In this document: one piece after another, positions 17,029 to 24,920 of the stretch
Numbering within the stretch: position 1 is the stretch's first letter
Layout: each line of letters begins with the position of its first letter
NCBI GenBank assembly: GCA_943327755.2
Contig: CALPYF020000012.1
Coordinates: forward strand, 1 to 64,000
Length of the DNA stretch: 64,000 nucleotides
DNA from: Deinococcus hopiensis KR-140
GTDB taxonomy: Bacteria; Deinococcota; Deinococci; Deinococcales; Deinococcaceae
Reading direction: 5' to 3'
Program-made: the position numbers and the translations under genes
Notes under the pieces: model-generated
What the model was told of the DNA's origin: nothing
What the model saw: only the letters and a program-made list of their open reading frames with translations
The model's database searches: none

Positions 17029-17887
17029 ATTTTTCTCCCTTTTCTGCCATCTGAGTTAGCATATCATCCCAACTCTTTGCTTTGTAGTCAAAATCCTTTC
17101 TGAACCTATCCGAATTAAGACTTCTGTCACATTTGAAGTCATAGTCACCATGTATTTCGGTGGAAGTTTTATATAGTATCTTTATCTTATTTAGGAGATC
17201 ATATTTTGATATCGGACTTGATGAAACATGATATACTCCACCGCGAAAACTATTATTATGTATAATATTATAAATAATTTCAGCCATTTCATTTGTAGTC
17301 ATCCCTGAAAATATGGCTCGCTTGAAGCCTTTAATTGAACCATTTTGCTTCAAAAACCACTCTAAGAGACTGTCTGATGAAAATATTTCATGCCCAATAA
17401 TTGAGGTTCTTAGCGTGAGGACATTTGAACTACCCACTTCGCCAATATATTTAGAGATACCGTAAATATCTCTGGCATCCATCGCGTCATCTTCCTTGTA
17501 ATTCCCCTTATCACCAGAAAAAACGCAATCTGTGCTAATAAGAATTAATCTAATATTACGATCTTGGCAGATTTTAGACAGATGGTGAGGAAGCTCTGAA
17601 TTTAAATATATCATAGTGGCAATATCATTGAACCCACGTTGTTTTATGTAGCCTATGCAATTAACTATGTAGTCGGGCTTGAAATTAGAAACGCATCTTT
17701 CCATAGAATCTAGATCTGTGGCGTCTATTCCATAGAATATTTGATATTTTTCGATATCAAATTTGCCATTATATGAATATGCACCATCCTTCCTGACTGT
17801 TCCAGCGGTTTCTAAGCCTGAATTATGTAAATCAATAAGAAGACGATGTCCTAACATGCCATCTGCCCCAAATATTAAAACCTTCAT
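17021..17887 (-). CDS. RmlD-like 4-keto sugar reductase (WbvR-like)
   Basis: 288 residues. It begins MKVLIFGADGMLGHRLL, the RmlD-type nucleotide-binding turn, and carries LILISTDCVFSGDKGNYKE and DIYGISKYIGEV with the catalytic Tyr and Lys. It lacks the C-terminal cupin domain of CapF/WbjC. A CapE-like dehydratase with an RmlD-like reductase is the arrangement known for UDP-N-acetyl-L-rhamnosamine synthesis (WbvB/WbvR). The C-2 epimerase that would carry it on to L-QuiNAc (WbvD) is not in this window. It overlaps both neighbours by a few nucleotides, so translation is coupled. Confidence 0.78.
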   Translation of the reverse strand: MKVLIFGADGMLGHRLLIDLHNSGLETAGTVRKDGAYSYNGKFDIEKYQIFYGIDATDLDSMERCVSNFKPDYIVNCIGYIKQRGFNDIATMIYLNSELPHHLSKICQDRNIRLILISTDCVFSGDKGNYKEDDAMDARDIYGISKYIGEVGSSNVLTLRTSIIGHEIFSSDSLLEWFLKQNGSIKGFKRAIFSGMTTNEMAEIIYNIIHNNSFRGGVYHVSSSPISKYDLLNKIKILYKTSTEIHGDYDFKCDRSLNSDRFRKDFDYKAKSWDDMLTQMAEKGEKYE

Positions 17888-19065
17888 AGCTGCACCTTCT
17901 CCCTGAATGGATGTTCTGCTTTTTGGATTATCCTACTGGTGATTTCTTGAGCACTGACTATGCTACCTAAATACTTTTTATCTGCAACTAGGTCATAATT
18001 GCCTTTGCGCATAATTCGATTCATAAGCTGCCTCGCTCTCTTTAAGATATATCCAATGGAGTGATAAGCTAGAATAGGCCAACTAATTTTCTGCCTTTTA
18101 AATTCTTGTCGCAAAATTTTTATTGCACTTGGTAGATTATAAATGAGTGTTGCGGCCAGTAGCTTGTCTGAGCTAAAAGACCTGAACAGACTTGACGAAG
18201 GGCTTCGTAGCAATACATATGTGCCAGAGAAAGCCCACATAGTTTGAACTGTATACACTTTGGGAAAATTCAAGGGCCAAATCTTAGAAAACGGCCCTAA
18301 TGGACTATTTTCAAGAGAGCCGATATGCTTCCCGCTTAGGCTGGTGCCTGCTCCACTTCTGGGTGAACTGCCTGGCAAGGTTAATGGAAAATCAACAATG
18401 AAGTGCGAGTCGACAATATCAGCTAGCGCTACGGCGGCAGAAATATCAGGGCTTGATCCAATGAAGTAGTCGCCATATTTAAGCTTTACCTCTTTCATTT
18501 TCGAAAGTCTGACGACGCCATGGTATATTTTCGGCAATTTATCGAAATCTTGGAACACATTTGAGACTACGCGTTCCAACTCCTTTTTTGCTTCTACCTT
18601 GGTGATCCTGCCGGTAAATTTTTGTATAAGTAGGCGATCAGCATCTTGACTTCCGCCAACCTGTCGAGTAACTCCTGGCCAAATGTAACCAGCTCGCAGC
18701 AGAGGTGTAATACTATCCACATTATTTTGAAAAGCCCATGACACTGCGTCTAATAATGCTGGTAGTACGGCGTCGTCATCACCTATGATAGTGACATAGT
18801 GCCCTGTGGCATGATCCAGGGACCTAGAAAAAGTTTCACAAAAACCACTTACCTTCTCATGAATATATCTTATATTCTTAATTTTGAAATTTTTTATATC
18901 GAAGCTTGATCGGTTAACAGAACTGTCAAAGACTAAAACCTCAAATATATCCTGATGTTCTAATTTTTCGAATGTTCTAAGGCATTCTGCCAGTGTATCG
19001 TATCTATCTTTGGTGGGTATGACAATAGTGATAAGGTATTTTTCTACGCCTGACTTACTATGCAT
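17884..19065 (-). CDS. GT2-family glycosyltransferase with extended C-terminus
   Basis: 393 residues. The first 120 residues are a GT-A domain: ITIVIPTKDRYDTLAECLRT, FEVLVFDSS and HYVTIIGDDDAVLPALL, with the acidic DDD cluster for metal and donor. The remaining 270 residues are not recognisable beyond a hydrophobic patch near 275-290 and a basic stretch with RQEFKRQKISW. The start overlaps the end of the flippase-like gene by 8 nt and its stop overlaps the reductase gene, so it is in the middle of a tight operon. It is the third glycosyltransferase of the AT-rich block, besides the fused GT4. Confidence 0.78.
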   Translation of the reverse strand: MHSKSGVEKYLITIVIPTKDRYDTLAECLRTFEKLEHQDIFEVLVFDSSVNRSSFDIKNFKIKNIRYIHEKVSGFCETFSRSLDHATGHYVTIIGDDDAVLPALLDAVSWAFQNNVDSITPLLRAGYIWPGVTRQVGGSQDADRLLIQKFTGRITKVEAKKELERVVSNVFQDFDKLPKIYHGVVRLSKMKEVKLKYGDYFIGSSPDISAAVALADIVDSHFIVDFPLTLPGSSPRSGAGTSLSGKHIGSLENSPLGPFSKIWPLNFPKVYTVQTMWAFSGTYVLLRSPSSSLFRSFSSDKLLAATLIYNLPSAIKILRQEFKRQKISWPILAYHSIGYILKRARQLMNRIMRKGNYDLVADKKYLGSIVSAQEITSRIIQKAEHPFREKVQL

Positions 19066-20365
19066 TTATCTGAACCTCCCTATTAATTTGAGAACTTTGA
19101 AGAGTTTTCAAAAAAATGAATATAATTATTACGCTGCTTATAATTAGTAAGAATATATTTTGTCTTATTAATAGATTAGCTAAGAATATGCAACATAAGA
19201 TGGCCCAGCTGATTGGTGAAGACTTAAATAAGTAGATCATATTTTTATATCCGACGGTTACACATGCCCCCAAAATTAGCGCCAGCGACCATGAGTAGTA
19301 TACTGGAATTTCGAAGAACAAGCTAGTCGCACCAAATAATATGAGTGTTACTAGAATTGCAATGTTGCCAAAAGTATTCTTCAAGATTTTACCTTGAAAA
19401 ATGTTTGTAAAGTACCAAGGAGACGAGATCGTATTGAACATCCAGCCAATCAAAACTATCCAAAATACAATATATGTATTAGATGTATCAATTATACCGA
19501 CATAATCCACTATAAATGGTAAAATAAAAGATATGACGATCGAGAATATAAAATAGGCACTTCCTGAAATTAGCGCCAGCTTGGAAATAAAGATTGAGTC
19601 GGAGTTCTTAATTTTTTGTGCCAATGCCTGATTGAGCATAATGATGAGAGAATTTAATTGCTGTAACAGCTTATTGATAAGATCAAACAATGGAAGAAGT
19701 GCTGGGTGAAAGTAATTTAGTGAGATTTTTATTATAAAATCAAAACTTAGGCTTGGGAGCATCATTATATTATAATTAACTCCCTTTTTAATTATTCCAA
19801 AGGGATCGAAGTTGCTTTGCTTCCAGTTTGAGATTATTGGCCTCGATAATATAATAGTGATGAAAACGCTGGAAAGTGTGAACCAGACTATTGGATTGAC
19901 TGGAGAATTCTTGTTAAATATGGCGAAGCTAAGAAAAATCAGAGATATAGCGCCAGATATTATTGATCTTAAATATGATTTTCCACTGCCATCATAAATT
20001 AAGAAAAGCAATCCATTGAGATTTGTAGAGACCAGATATACCGCGCTAATCGTAACAAATTGACTTTCTAGTCCGGGATTGAATGATTTAAGAGCAATTG
20101 CGGCTATAAATGCACCAATCGAACTTAGTAAAAATGCAGTCTTGAATCCATCGATCTGCACTTTGGTTCCGATTGTGGTTCCAGCCATAGAATATATGTA
20201 ATGCCCTATGCCCATGTTGAGAAATTGAAAAGGTATTGCAGCTGATAGAATTAAGATAATTTGATTGAGTCCATCCAGACCCCAGTGTAGTTTTGCAATC
20301 TGATATTGAACTATGACAAAAACAGATTGTATTAACATATATACGGGCGTTGCTAGCTGTCTCAT
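19058..20365 (-). CDS. Wzx-like polysaccharide flippase
   Basis: 435 residues, strongly hydrophobic with about twelve predicted membrane helices and short loops, the usual size and layout for MATE/MOP-superfamily flippases. No single motif is decisive. The call rests on topology, on the N-terminal half (QFLNMGIGHYIYSMAGTTIG, resembling the early loop of Wzx proteins) and on its place next to a Wzc-type kinase and a Wzy-like gene. It would move the lipid-linked repeat unit across the membrane. GAGGGTCG precedes the ATG. It is the first complete gene of the AT-rich block in transcription order. Confidence 0.75.
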   Translation of the reverse strand: MRQLATPVYMLIQSVFVIVQYQIAKLHWGLDGLNQIILILSAAIPFQFLNMGIGHYIYSMAGTTIGTKVQIDGFKTAFLLSSIGAFIAAIALKSFNPGLESQFVTISAVYLVSTNLNGLLFLIYDGSGKSYLRSIISGAISLIFLSFAIFNKNSPVNPIVWFTLSSVFITIILSRPIISNWKQSNFDPFGIIKKGVNYNIMMLPSLSFDFIIKISLNYFHPALLPLFDLINKLLQQLNSLIIMLNQALAQKIKNSDSIFISKLALISGSAYFIFSIVISFILPFIVDYVGIIDTSNTYIVFWIVLIGWMFNTISSPWYFTNIFQGKILKNTFGNIAILVTLILFGATSLFFEIPVYYSWSLALILGACVTVGYKNMIYLFKSSPISWAILCCIFLANLLIRQNIFLLIISSVIIIFIFLKTLQSSQINREVQINA

Positions 20366-20556
20366 TCGACCCTCTGTAATACTTGACTGTATGAAAAGAC
20401 GATATTTACTATAATTAAATGAACAACTGCGTAACTCAAAATAAGATTTAATAACCGTAAAAGCGAAATGAGGTCTTATGGTCTGCGTAAATTATACAAA
20501 GCTCTTTCGGGTTTAGATTGTCGCGTGCATAGGCATAATTTCGAATAAGCAAAACA

Positions 20557-22218
20557 TCATTCCTGTCTCGGATTGTATGAATAACCACTATACCGCTGCT
20601 CGCTGGCCGCCACTTTATTGATGACGACCCCCAGCATATTGAGATTATTCTGCCTGGCGCGGCTGATGGCGGCAGCTGCTGCTGGTAGTGGCGTCTTGTT
20701 CGCCTCAACGACCATGACAACGCCGTCAACGTGTTTGCCGATGACAAGACCGTCTGCAAGCGCGAGCAGCGGTGCCGTATCGATCAGAACCACGTCGTAA
20801 TGGTCCTTCCAGAGTGTCAGGGCGGCACTCAGGTTCTCGCGGTTCAGCAGTTGCAGTGAGCCCGTGATACCGGGGCCGGCTGGAAGCACGTCTACATTGT
20901 CCTCAGCACGGAGAACCTGCACGTTCTGCGGGTCCATCAGGGCGTCCTGGGTATTGCGCCCACCACCTTCACCGACCAGCTGCACCCAATTGGTGGCCTG
21001 GTCGTACTTCTTCCAGACTTCTCCTTGCGTGCCGCGGCGCAGGTCAAGGTCAACGATCAGGACGCGCTGGTCACTGCTGGCGAATCCATCGGCCAGTGTT
21101 GCCGTGAGGCTGCTTTTTCCCTCTTCGGGGGCGGTGCTGGTGATCATGATGACCGGATGCCTGATGTGACTGACAGTGCCCAGCAGGTTGACGCGGAGAA
21201 AGCCGACGGATTCGTAGAGGCCGGCGCTGCGGCCTGCACGGACGATACCCGACAGCAGGACGTCCCGTTTGCGCATCCTGGGGACAGAGGCCAGAACCGG
21301 AAGTCCAAGATTCAGGACGTCATCTTCTGAGCGGACTGTCCGGTCCAGGAGGGTCCGGAGTACTGAGTATAGGACGCCCAGCAGCAGCGCGAGGGCGGTG
21401 GCGATCAGGGCGTTTCTGAGGGGCCTGGGTGATACGGGGGCACCCGGTTGAACGGCAGAGGTGAGCGGACTGAGGACCCCGGTAATGGAATCCTGAAGAA
21501 GACTGATCTGGATGAGGTTGCTCTGGATGCTGGCCTGCCGATTGCTCAGCACCTGACGCTCCTGCCCGGAGGAGCCTTGCAGCTGCTGCTCGACCTGGGT
21601 CAGCTGGGCCTCGAATCCGGCCTGTGCCCGGCGGAGTCCTTCGCGTGCTCGACTGCTGTCCCAGTCGAGCAGTGCCTGACTGATGAGATCAGCCAGCACC
21701 TGGGCTGCCTGTGGCGTACGGGCGCGTGCCTTAAAGGTATAGGTGCCGTTGCCACCACTGTAGGCCTGCACGTTGGAGACCAGCGTGATGGCGCGCATGC
21801 TTTGCAGGCGCAGGTCTTCTTGGAGGGAGGCCACGAGGCGTGAGCGTTCGGGTTCCTGCACGGCGTTTGAGGCCTGGAGCTGTTTGACGACCTCTCCGAG
21901 AACGAGTGGGCTGACCATGACCTGCTCAATCACGCCGTCTGGCAGCGGGGCTGCGCGGCCCAGGCCATTCAGGAGGTTGCCTGTTTCCTGCGTCTGGGTG
22001 TTGGTGGAGAGCACGCTGGCACTCGCCTCATAGATGCTGGGCTGTGAACGCGACCATAGGTAGGCTCCGGTGCCTAGCGCGAGGCTGCTCAGCAGGACGA
22101 CAGGGAGTCGGCGTTTGACGCCCTGCCATACCACGCCCAAGTCAATCTCATCCTCTTCAGGATGTTCGCGTTTCTGCGGCGCTCTGTAGCGCGATTCGTC
22201 ATAGGTATCAGGCCTCAC
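20557..22218 (-). CDS. Wzz/Wzc-type chain-length regulator and tyrosine kinase
   Basis: 553 residues. The N-terminal part is a Wzz domain with a membrane helix near residue 40 and a second near 270. The C-terminal kinase has Walker A in STAPEEGKSSLTATLADG, Walker A' in VLIVDLDLRRG and Walker B in VVLIDTAPLLALADG, the bacterial tyrosine-kinase set. The end RYSGYSYNPRQE is a small tyrosine cluster, the expected autophosphorylation site. It lies exactly where the composition turns AT-rich, so the tail may be foreign. The GTG start has TATAGT (22232-22227) 8 nt upstream. It heads the long minus-strand operon. Confidence 0.9.
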   Translation of the reverse strand: MRPDTYDESRYRAPQKREHPEEDEIDLGVVWQGVKRRLPVVLLSSLALGTGAYLWSRSQPSIYEASASVLSTNTQTQETGNLLNGLGRAAPLPDGVIEQVMVSPLVLGEVVKQLQASNAVQEPERSRLVASLQEDLRLQSMRAITLVSNVQAYSGGNGTYTFKARARTPQAAQVLADLISQALLDWDSSRAREGLRRAQAGFEAQLTQVEQQLQGSSGQERQVLSNRQASIQSNLIQISLLQDSITGVLSPLTSAVQPGAPVSPRPLRNALIATALALLLGVLYSVLRTLLDRTVRSEDDVLNLGLPVLASVPRMRKRDVLLSGIVRAGRSAGLYESVGFLRVNLLGTVSHIRHPVIMITSTAPEEGKSSLTATLADGFASSDQRVLIVDLDLRRGTQGEVWKKYDQATNWVQLVGEGGGRNTQDALMDPQNVQVLRAEDNVDVLPAGPGITGSLQLLNRENLSAALTLWKDHYDVVLIDTAPLLALADGLVIGKHVDGVVMVVEANKTPLPAAAAAISRARQNNLNMLGVVINKVAASEQRYSGYSYNPRQE

Positions 22219-22226
22219 GTGTAGTC

Positions 22227-22232
22227 ACTATA
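22227..22232 (-). promoter_or_regulatory. -10 box of the polysaccharide operon
   Basis: TATAGT on the minus strand ends 8 nt before the GTG of the tyrosine kinase gene, predicting a leaderless or nearly leaderless transcript. The same hexamer and nearly the same spacing precede the ligase-like gene at 5268. No good -35 box was seen. Confidence 0.55.
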
Positions 22233-22389
22233 AAGGGATGTGGATGAGCGGTAGTAGGCTGCTTATGTCAGGTGGCTCGATGAGGCGATTCATGATTCTG
22301 GCGGACTTGAAACTGACCAGATGCGTGTATTGGCTCTCCGGGGCTTGGGGCAGGGGTGACGATTATTCCCAGTGGGAAACGGAAATGAG

Positions 22390-22417
22390 AAAAGCCTCTG
22401 CGAGCGCAGAGGCTTTT
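22390..22417 (-). terminator. terminator after tRNA-Glu
   Basis: Perfect 12-bp stem (22390-22401 with 22406-22417) with a 4-nt loop; on the minus strand it ends in TTTTCTC, a classic intrinsic terminator just past the tRNA 3' end. Confidence 0.85.
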
Positions 22418-22423
22418 CTCGTG

Positions 22424-22510
<87 letters not shown>

Positions 22511-22573
22511 TTGTCGTCGGCTTGCGCCTTCGCTTCCTGCCTTTCAAGGGGCGCCGTTTCCGGCACGCACAGA

Positions 22574-22602
22574 AAGATACAGGGTTTCCCTGATTTCGTC
22601 AA
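22574..22602 (-). promoter_or_regulatory. tRNA-Glu promoter
   Basis: TTGACG (22602-22597), a 17-nt spacer and TATCTT (22579-22574) on the minus strand. Transcription would start near 22567, leaving a leader of about 70 nt to be removed. Confidence 0.7.
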
Positions 22603-22636
22603 GCGGTGTGTGCGGGTGCCCTGAGGGCAAGAGGGA

Positions 22637-22668
22637 GGCGGGGCGGACCGCTATGGCCACGCCCCGCC
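22637..22668 (-). terminator. hairpin after lpd
   Basis: GC-rich 9-bp stem (22637-22645 with 22660-22668) directly downstream of the lpd stop codon. No long T run follows. Confidence 0.6.
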
Positions 22669-22681
22669 TGAAATGCGGTTT

Positions 22682-24088
22682 TTACATGTGCAGCGCGCGT
22701 TTGTCGGTGGCCAGGGCGGCCTCCTTGACGACTTCACTGAGGGTGGGGTGGGCGTGGACGGTGCGGGCGAGGTCCTCGCTGCTGCCGCCGAACTCCATGA
22801 TCGCCACGACCTCGCCGATCAGTTCGCTGACGCCGCCGCCGATCATGTGCACGCCCAGCAGCTTGTCGGTCTGCGCGTCGGCGATGATCTTCACGAAGCC
22901 GCGCGTGTCGCCGTGCCCCAGGGCGCGGCCGTTCGCGCTGAACGGGAACTGCCCGGTCTTGACGTTCAGGCCCTTGTCTTTCGCCTGCTTCTCGGTCAGG
23001 CCGGCCCAGGCGATCTCGGGGCTGGTGTAGATCACCCAGGGGATCACGTCGTAGTTCACGTGCCCGGCCTGCCCGGCCAGCATCTCCGCGAGGGCCACGC
23101 CCTCCTCCTCGGCCTTGTGGGCGAGCATGGCGCCGCCGATCATGTCGCCGATGGCGTACACGCCGGGGAGGTTCGTGCGGTAGTGGTGATCCACCTTCAC
23201 GAAGCCGCGCTCGTCCAGCGCGAGGCCCACAGCGTCGGCCCCGAGGCCCTGGGTGTGGGGCACGCGACCGATGGACACGATCAATTTGTCGAAGCGCGCC
23301 GTGACCTCCTGCTCCTTCTCGGTGTAGGTCACGCTGACGCCGGTCTCGTCCTGCTCGACTTTGCTGATGTTCACGCCGAAGTGGAAGTCCAGGCCCTGCT
23401 TCTGGAACAGCTTCAGGCCCTCCTTGGCGATCGCGTCGTCGGCAGCCATCAGGAAGCCCGGCAGGGCCTCCAGCACCGTCACCTGCGCGCCCAGGCGGCG
23501 CCACACGCTGCCCAGCTCCAGGCCGATCACGCCCGCGCCGATCACGCCGAGCTTGCCGGGCACTTCCGTGAAGCTCAGCGCGCCGCTGTTCTCCACGACG
23601 TGCCCGCCGAAGGGGGCCAGGGGCAGCGCGCGGGGGCTGCTGCCCGTCGCGACGATCACGTGCTTCGCCTTCACCTCGGTGCCCGCCGCGTCCACGATCC
23701 AGGCGTCGCCGTCCTGGCGCACGAGGCGGCCCAGGCCGTGAATGCTGGTGATCTTGTTCTTGCGGAACAGGAAGGCCACGCCGCCCGTCAGCTTGTCCAC
23801 CACGCCGCTCTGACGCTTGAGCATCTGCGCGACGTCCACGGACGCGCCCTGCACGTTGATGCCGTGCTCGGCGAAGTCATGCTGGAGCATCTCGAACTTC
23901 TCGCTGCTGTCCAGCATCGCCTTGCTGGGAATGCAGCCCACGTTCAGGCACGTGCCCCCCAGGGACGCCTTGCCATTCCGCTCGAAGGCGTCCACGCAGG
24001 CCGTCTTGAAGCCCAGCTGCGCCGCGCGAATCGCTGCCACGTACCCCGCGGGGCCGCCACCAATCACCAGAACGTCGTAAGAATCCAT
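22682..24088 (-). CDS. lpd: dihydrolipoyl dehydrogenase (E3)
   Basis: 468 residues. FAD-dependent enzyme that reoxidises dihydrolipoamide in 2-oxoacid dehydrogenase complexes. It has the FAD site DVLVIGGGPAGYVAAIRAAQ, the redox disulphide GGTCLNVGCIPSK, an NAD-binding GAGVIGLELGSVW and the C-terminal HAHPTLSE with the catalytic His-Glu. The start is set at the ATG at 24088, where the conserved MDSYDVLVIGGG begins; a frame 15 residues longer exists. A -10 box TACGCT (24104-24099) lies 10 nt upstream. No E1 or E2 genes are adjacent, so which complex it serves is open. Confidence 0.95.
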   Translation of the reverse strand: MDSYDVLVIGGGPAGYVAAIRAAQLGFKTACVDAFERNGKASLGGTCLNVGCIPSKAMLDSSEKFEMLQHDFAEHGINVQGASVDVAQMLKRQSGVVDKLTGGVAFLFRKNKITSIHGLGRLVRQDGDAWIVDAAGTEVKAKHVIVATGSSPRALPLAPFGGHVVENSGALSFTEVPGKLGVIGAGVIGLELGSVWRRLGAQVTVLEALPGFLMAADDAIAKEGLKLFQKQGLDFHFGVNISKVEQDETGVSVTYTEKEQEVTARFDKLIVSIGRVPHTQGLGADAVGLALDERGFVKVDHHYRTNLPGVYAIGDMIGGAMLAHKAEEEGVALAEMLAGQAGHVNYDVIPWVIYTSPEIAWAGLTEKQAKDKGLNVKTGQFPFSANGRALGHGDTRGFVKIIADAQTDKLLGVHMIGGGVSELIGEVVAIMEFGGSSEDLARTVHAHPTLSEVVKEAALATDKRALHM

Positions 24089-24165
24089 AGCGTCTCTGAG
24101 CGTACCACCGCCCCGAAACGCCCAGCGTGACACGTTCCCCGGTCAGGGACAGAGGGGGGAGATGG

Positions 24166-24238
24166 TGAAAGGTTGATGGTTGATGGAAGCTCCGGCACGA
24201 GCCTGAGCGAAAGCTGGTCTATCACCCATCGACCATCA
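24166..24238. repeat. imperfect GATGG/CCATC hairpin element
   Basis: GGTTGATGGTTGATGG on the left faces CCCATCGACCATCACC on the right across a loop of about 40 nt, between lpd and the response regulator gene. It is a diverged member of a family seen also near 28.2, 29.2 and 32.7 kb. Confidence 0.6.
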
Positions 24239-24245
24239 CCCTGCC

Positions 24246-24920
24246 TCAGACCCGGCGGTAGCGTTTCGCGGGGCGGCCCCCGGTGCGGGCGTCGGTGCCC
24301 ACGCTCGCCTCGCCGGTCTCGACGAGGTGCTCCAGGTACCGCCACGCGGTCACGCGGCTGAGGCCCACGCGGGTGCCGAGCTCGGCGGCGCTCGCCTCAC
24401 CCAGGTCGCGCAGGGCGGCCCGAACGCGGCGCAGCGTGTCCCCGTCCAGGCCCGCGGCGTCCGGGGCGGACGGCGGGGCGAGCAGGGCGTCCAGGTGCCC
24501 CTGCCGCACGTCCCCCTGCGCCCACAGCGCCGCGCGTTCCCGGGCGCGCTCCAGGGCCAGCGTGAAGCGCTCCGGCGTCACGGGCTTCACGAGGTAGTCC
24601 GCCGCGCCGTGCAGCAGCGCGTCCTGCACGCTGGGCGCGTCACTGGCGGCCGTGACGAGGATCGCGTCCACCTGCGCGCCGCTCACGCGCGCCTCGCGCA
24701 GCAGGTCCAGGCCGCGTCCGTCGGGCAGGTGCACGTCCAGCAGCAGCAGGTCCGGGTGTAGGGTGCGCAGCATGGCCCGCGCCACCCGCAGCGACTCCGC
24801 CTGCCCCAGCACTGTGAAGCCCCCGGCGCGCTCCAGCAGCCGCCAGTGCAGCGCCGCGATCTGCGGGTCGTCCTCTACGATCAGCACGCGCAGCGGTGGG
24901 GGAGAGGTCACGCCCTTCAT
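24246..24920 (-). CDS. CitB/DctR-like response regulator
   Basis: 224 residues. A receiver domain (RVLIVEDDPQ, phospho-acceptor Asp62 in LLLLDVHLPDG, Lys112 in YLVKPVTPERF) is followed by a winged-helix-like C-terminal domain with AELGTRVGLSRVTAWRYLEH, as in the CitB/DpiA family. It pairs with the histidine kinase encoded just upstream, whose stop codon it overlaps by 4 nt. The divergently oriented gene is a C4-dicarboxylate carrier, so the pair probably activates dicarboxylate uptake when ligand is present. The target is inferred from position only; no operator was identified. Confidence 0.88.
   Translation of the reverse strand: MKGVTSPPPLRVLIVEDDPQIAALHWRLLERAGGFTVLGQAESLRVARAMLRTLHPDLLLLDVHLPDGRGLDLLREARVSGAQVDAILVTAASDAPSVQDALLHGAADYLVKPVTPERFTLALERARERAALWAQGDVRQGHLDALLAPPSAPDAAGLDGDTLRRVRAALRDLGEASAAELGTRVGLSRVTAWRYLEHLVETGEASVGTDARTGGRPAKRYRRV

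Larger units (their letters stand above)
12720..20595. other. AT-rich polysaccharide cassette, probably acquired
   Basis: Base composition changes abruptly from GC-rich to AT-rich at about 12,700-12,720 and back at about 20,560-20,600. Codon use inside favours A/T third positions (AAA, ATT, TTT, AAT), unlike the flanks. The left border lies within the first 50 codons of the GT4-PGT fusion and the right border within the last dozen codons of the tyrosine kinase. The block holds seven complete genes on one strand with overlaps or short gaps. No integrase, IS or direct repeat borders it, so homologous recombination in the flanking genes is the likelier route. Confidence 0.8.

Noticed and set aside
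12720..20600. Prophage or integrative element as the source of the AT-rich block
   Set aside because: No integrase, tRNA junction, terminal repeat or phage gene is present; all genes fit polysaccharide synthesis.
20448..20759. Possible frameshifted continuation of the tyrosine kinase
   Set aside because: The alternative frame has no kinase motif; the real frame ends in the expected tyrosine-rich tail.
22673..24130. 485-codon plus-strand open frame
   Set aside because: Antisense to lpd, whose motifs are unmistakable; the plus-strand product has the Ala/His/Arg/Val bias of a shadow frame.
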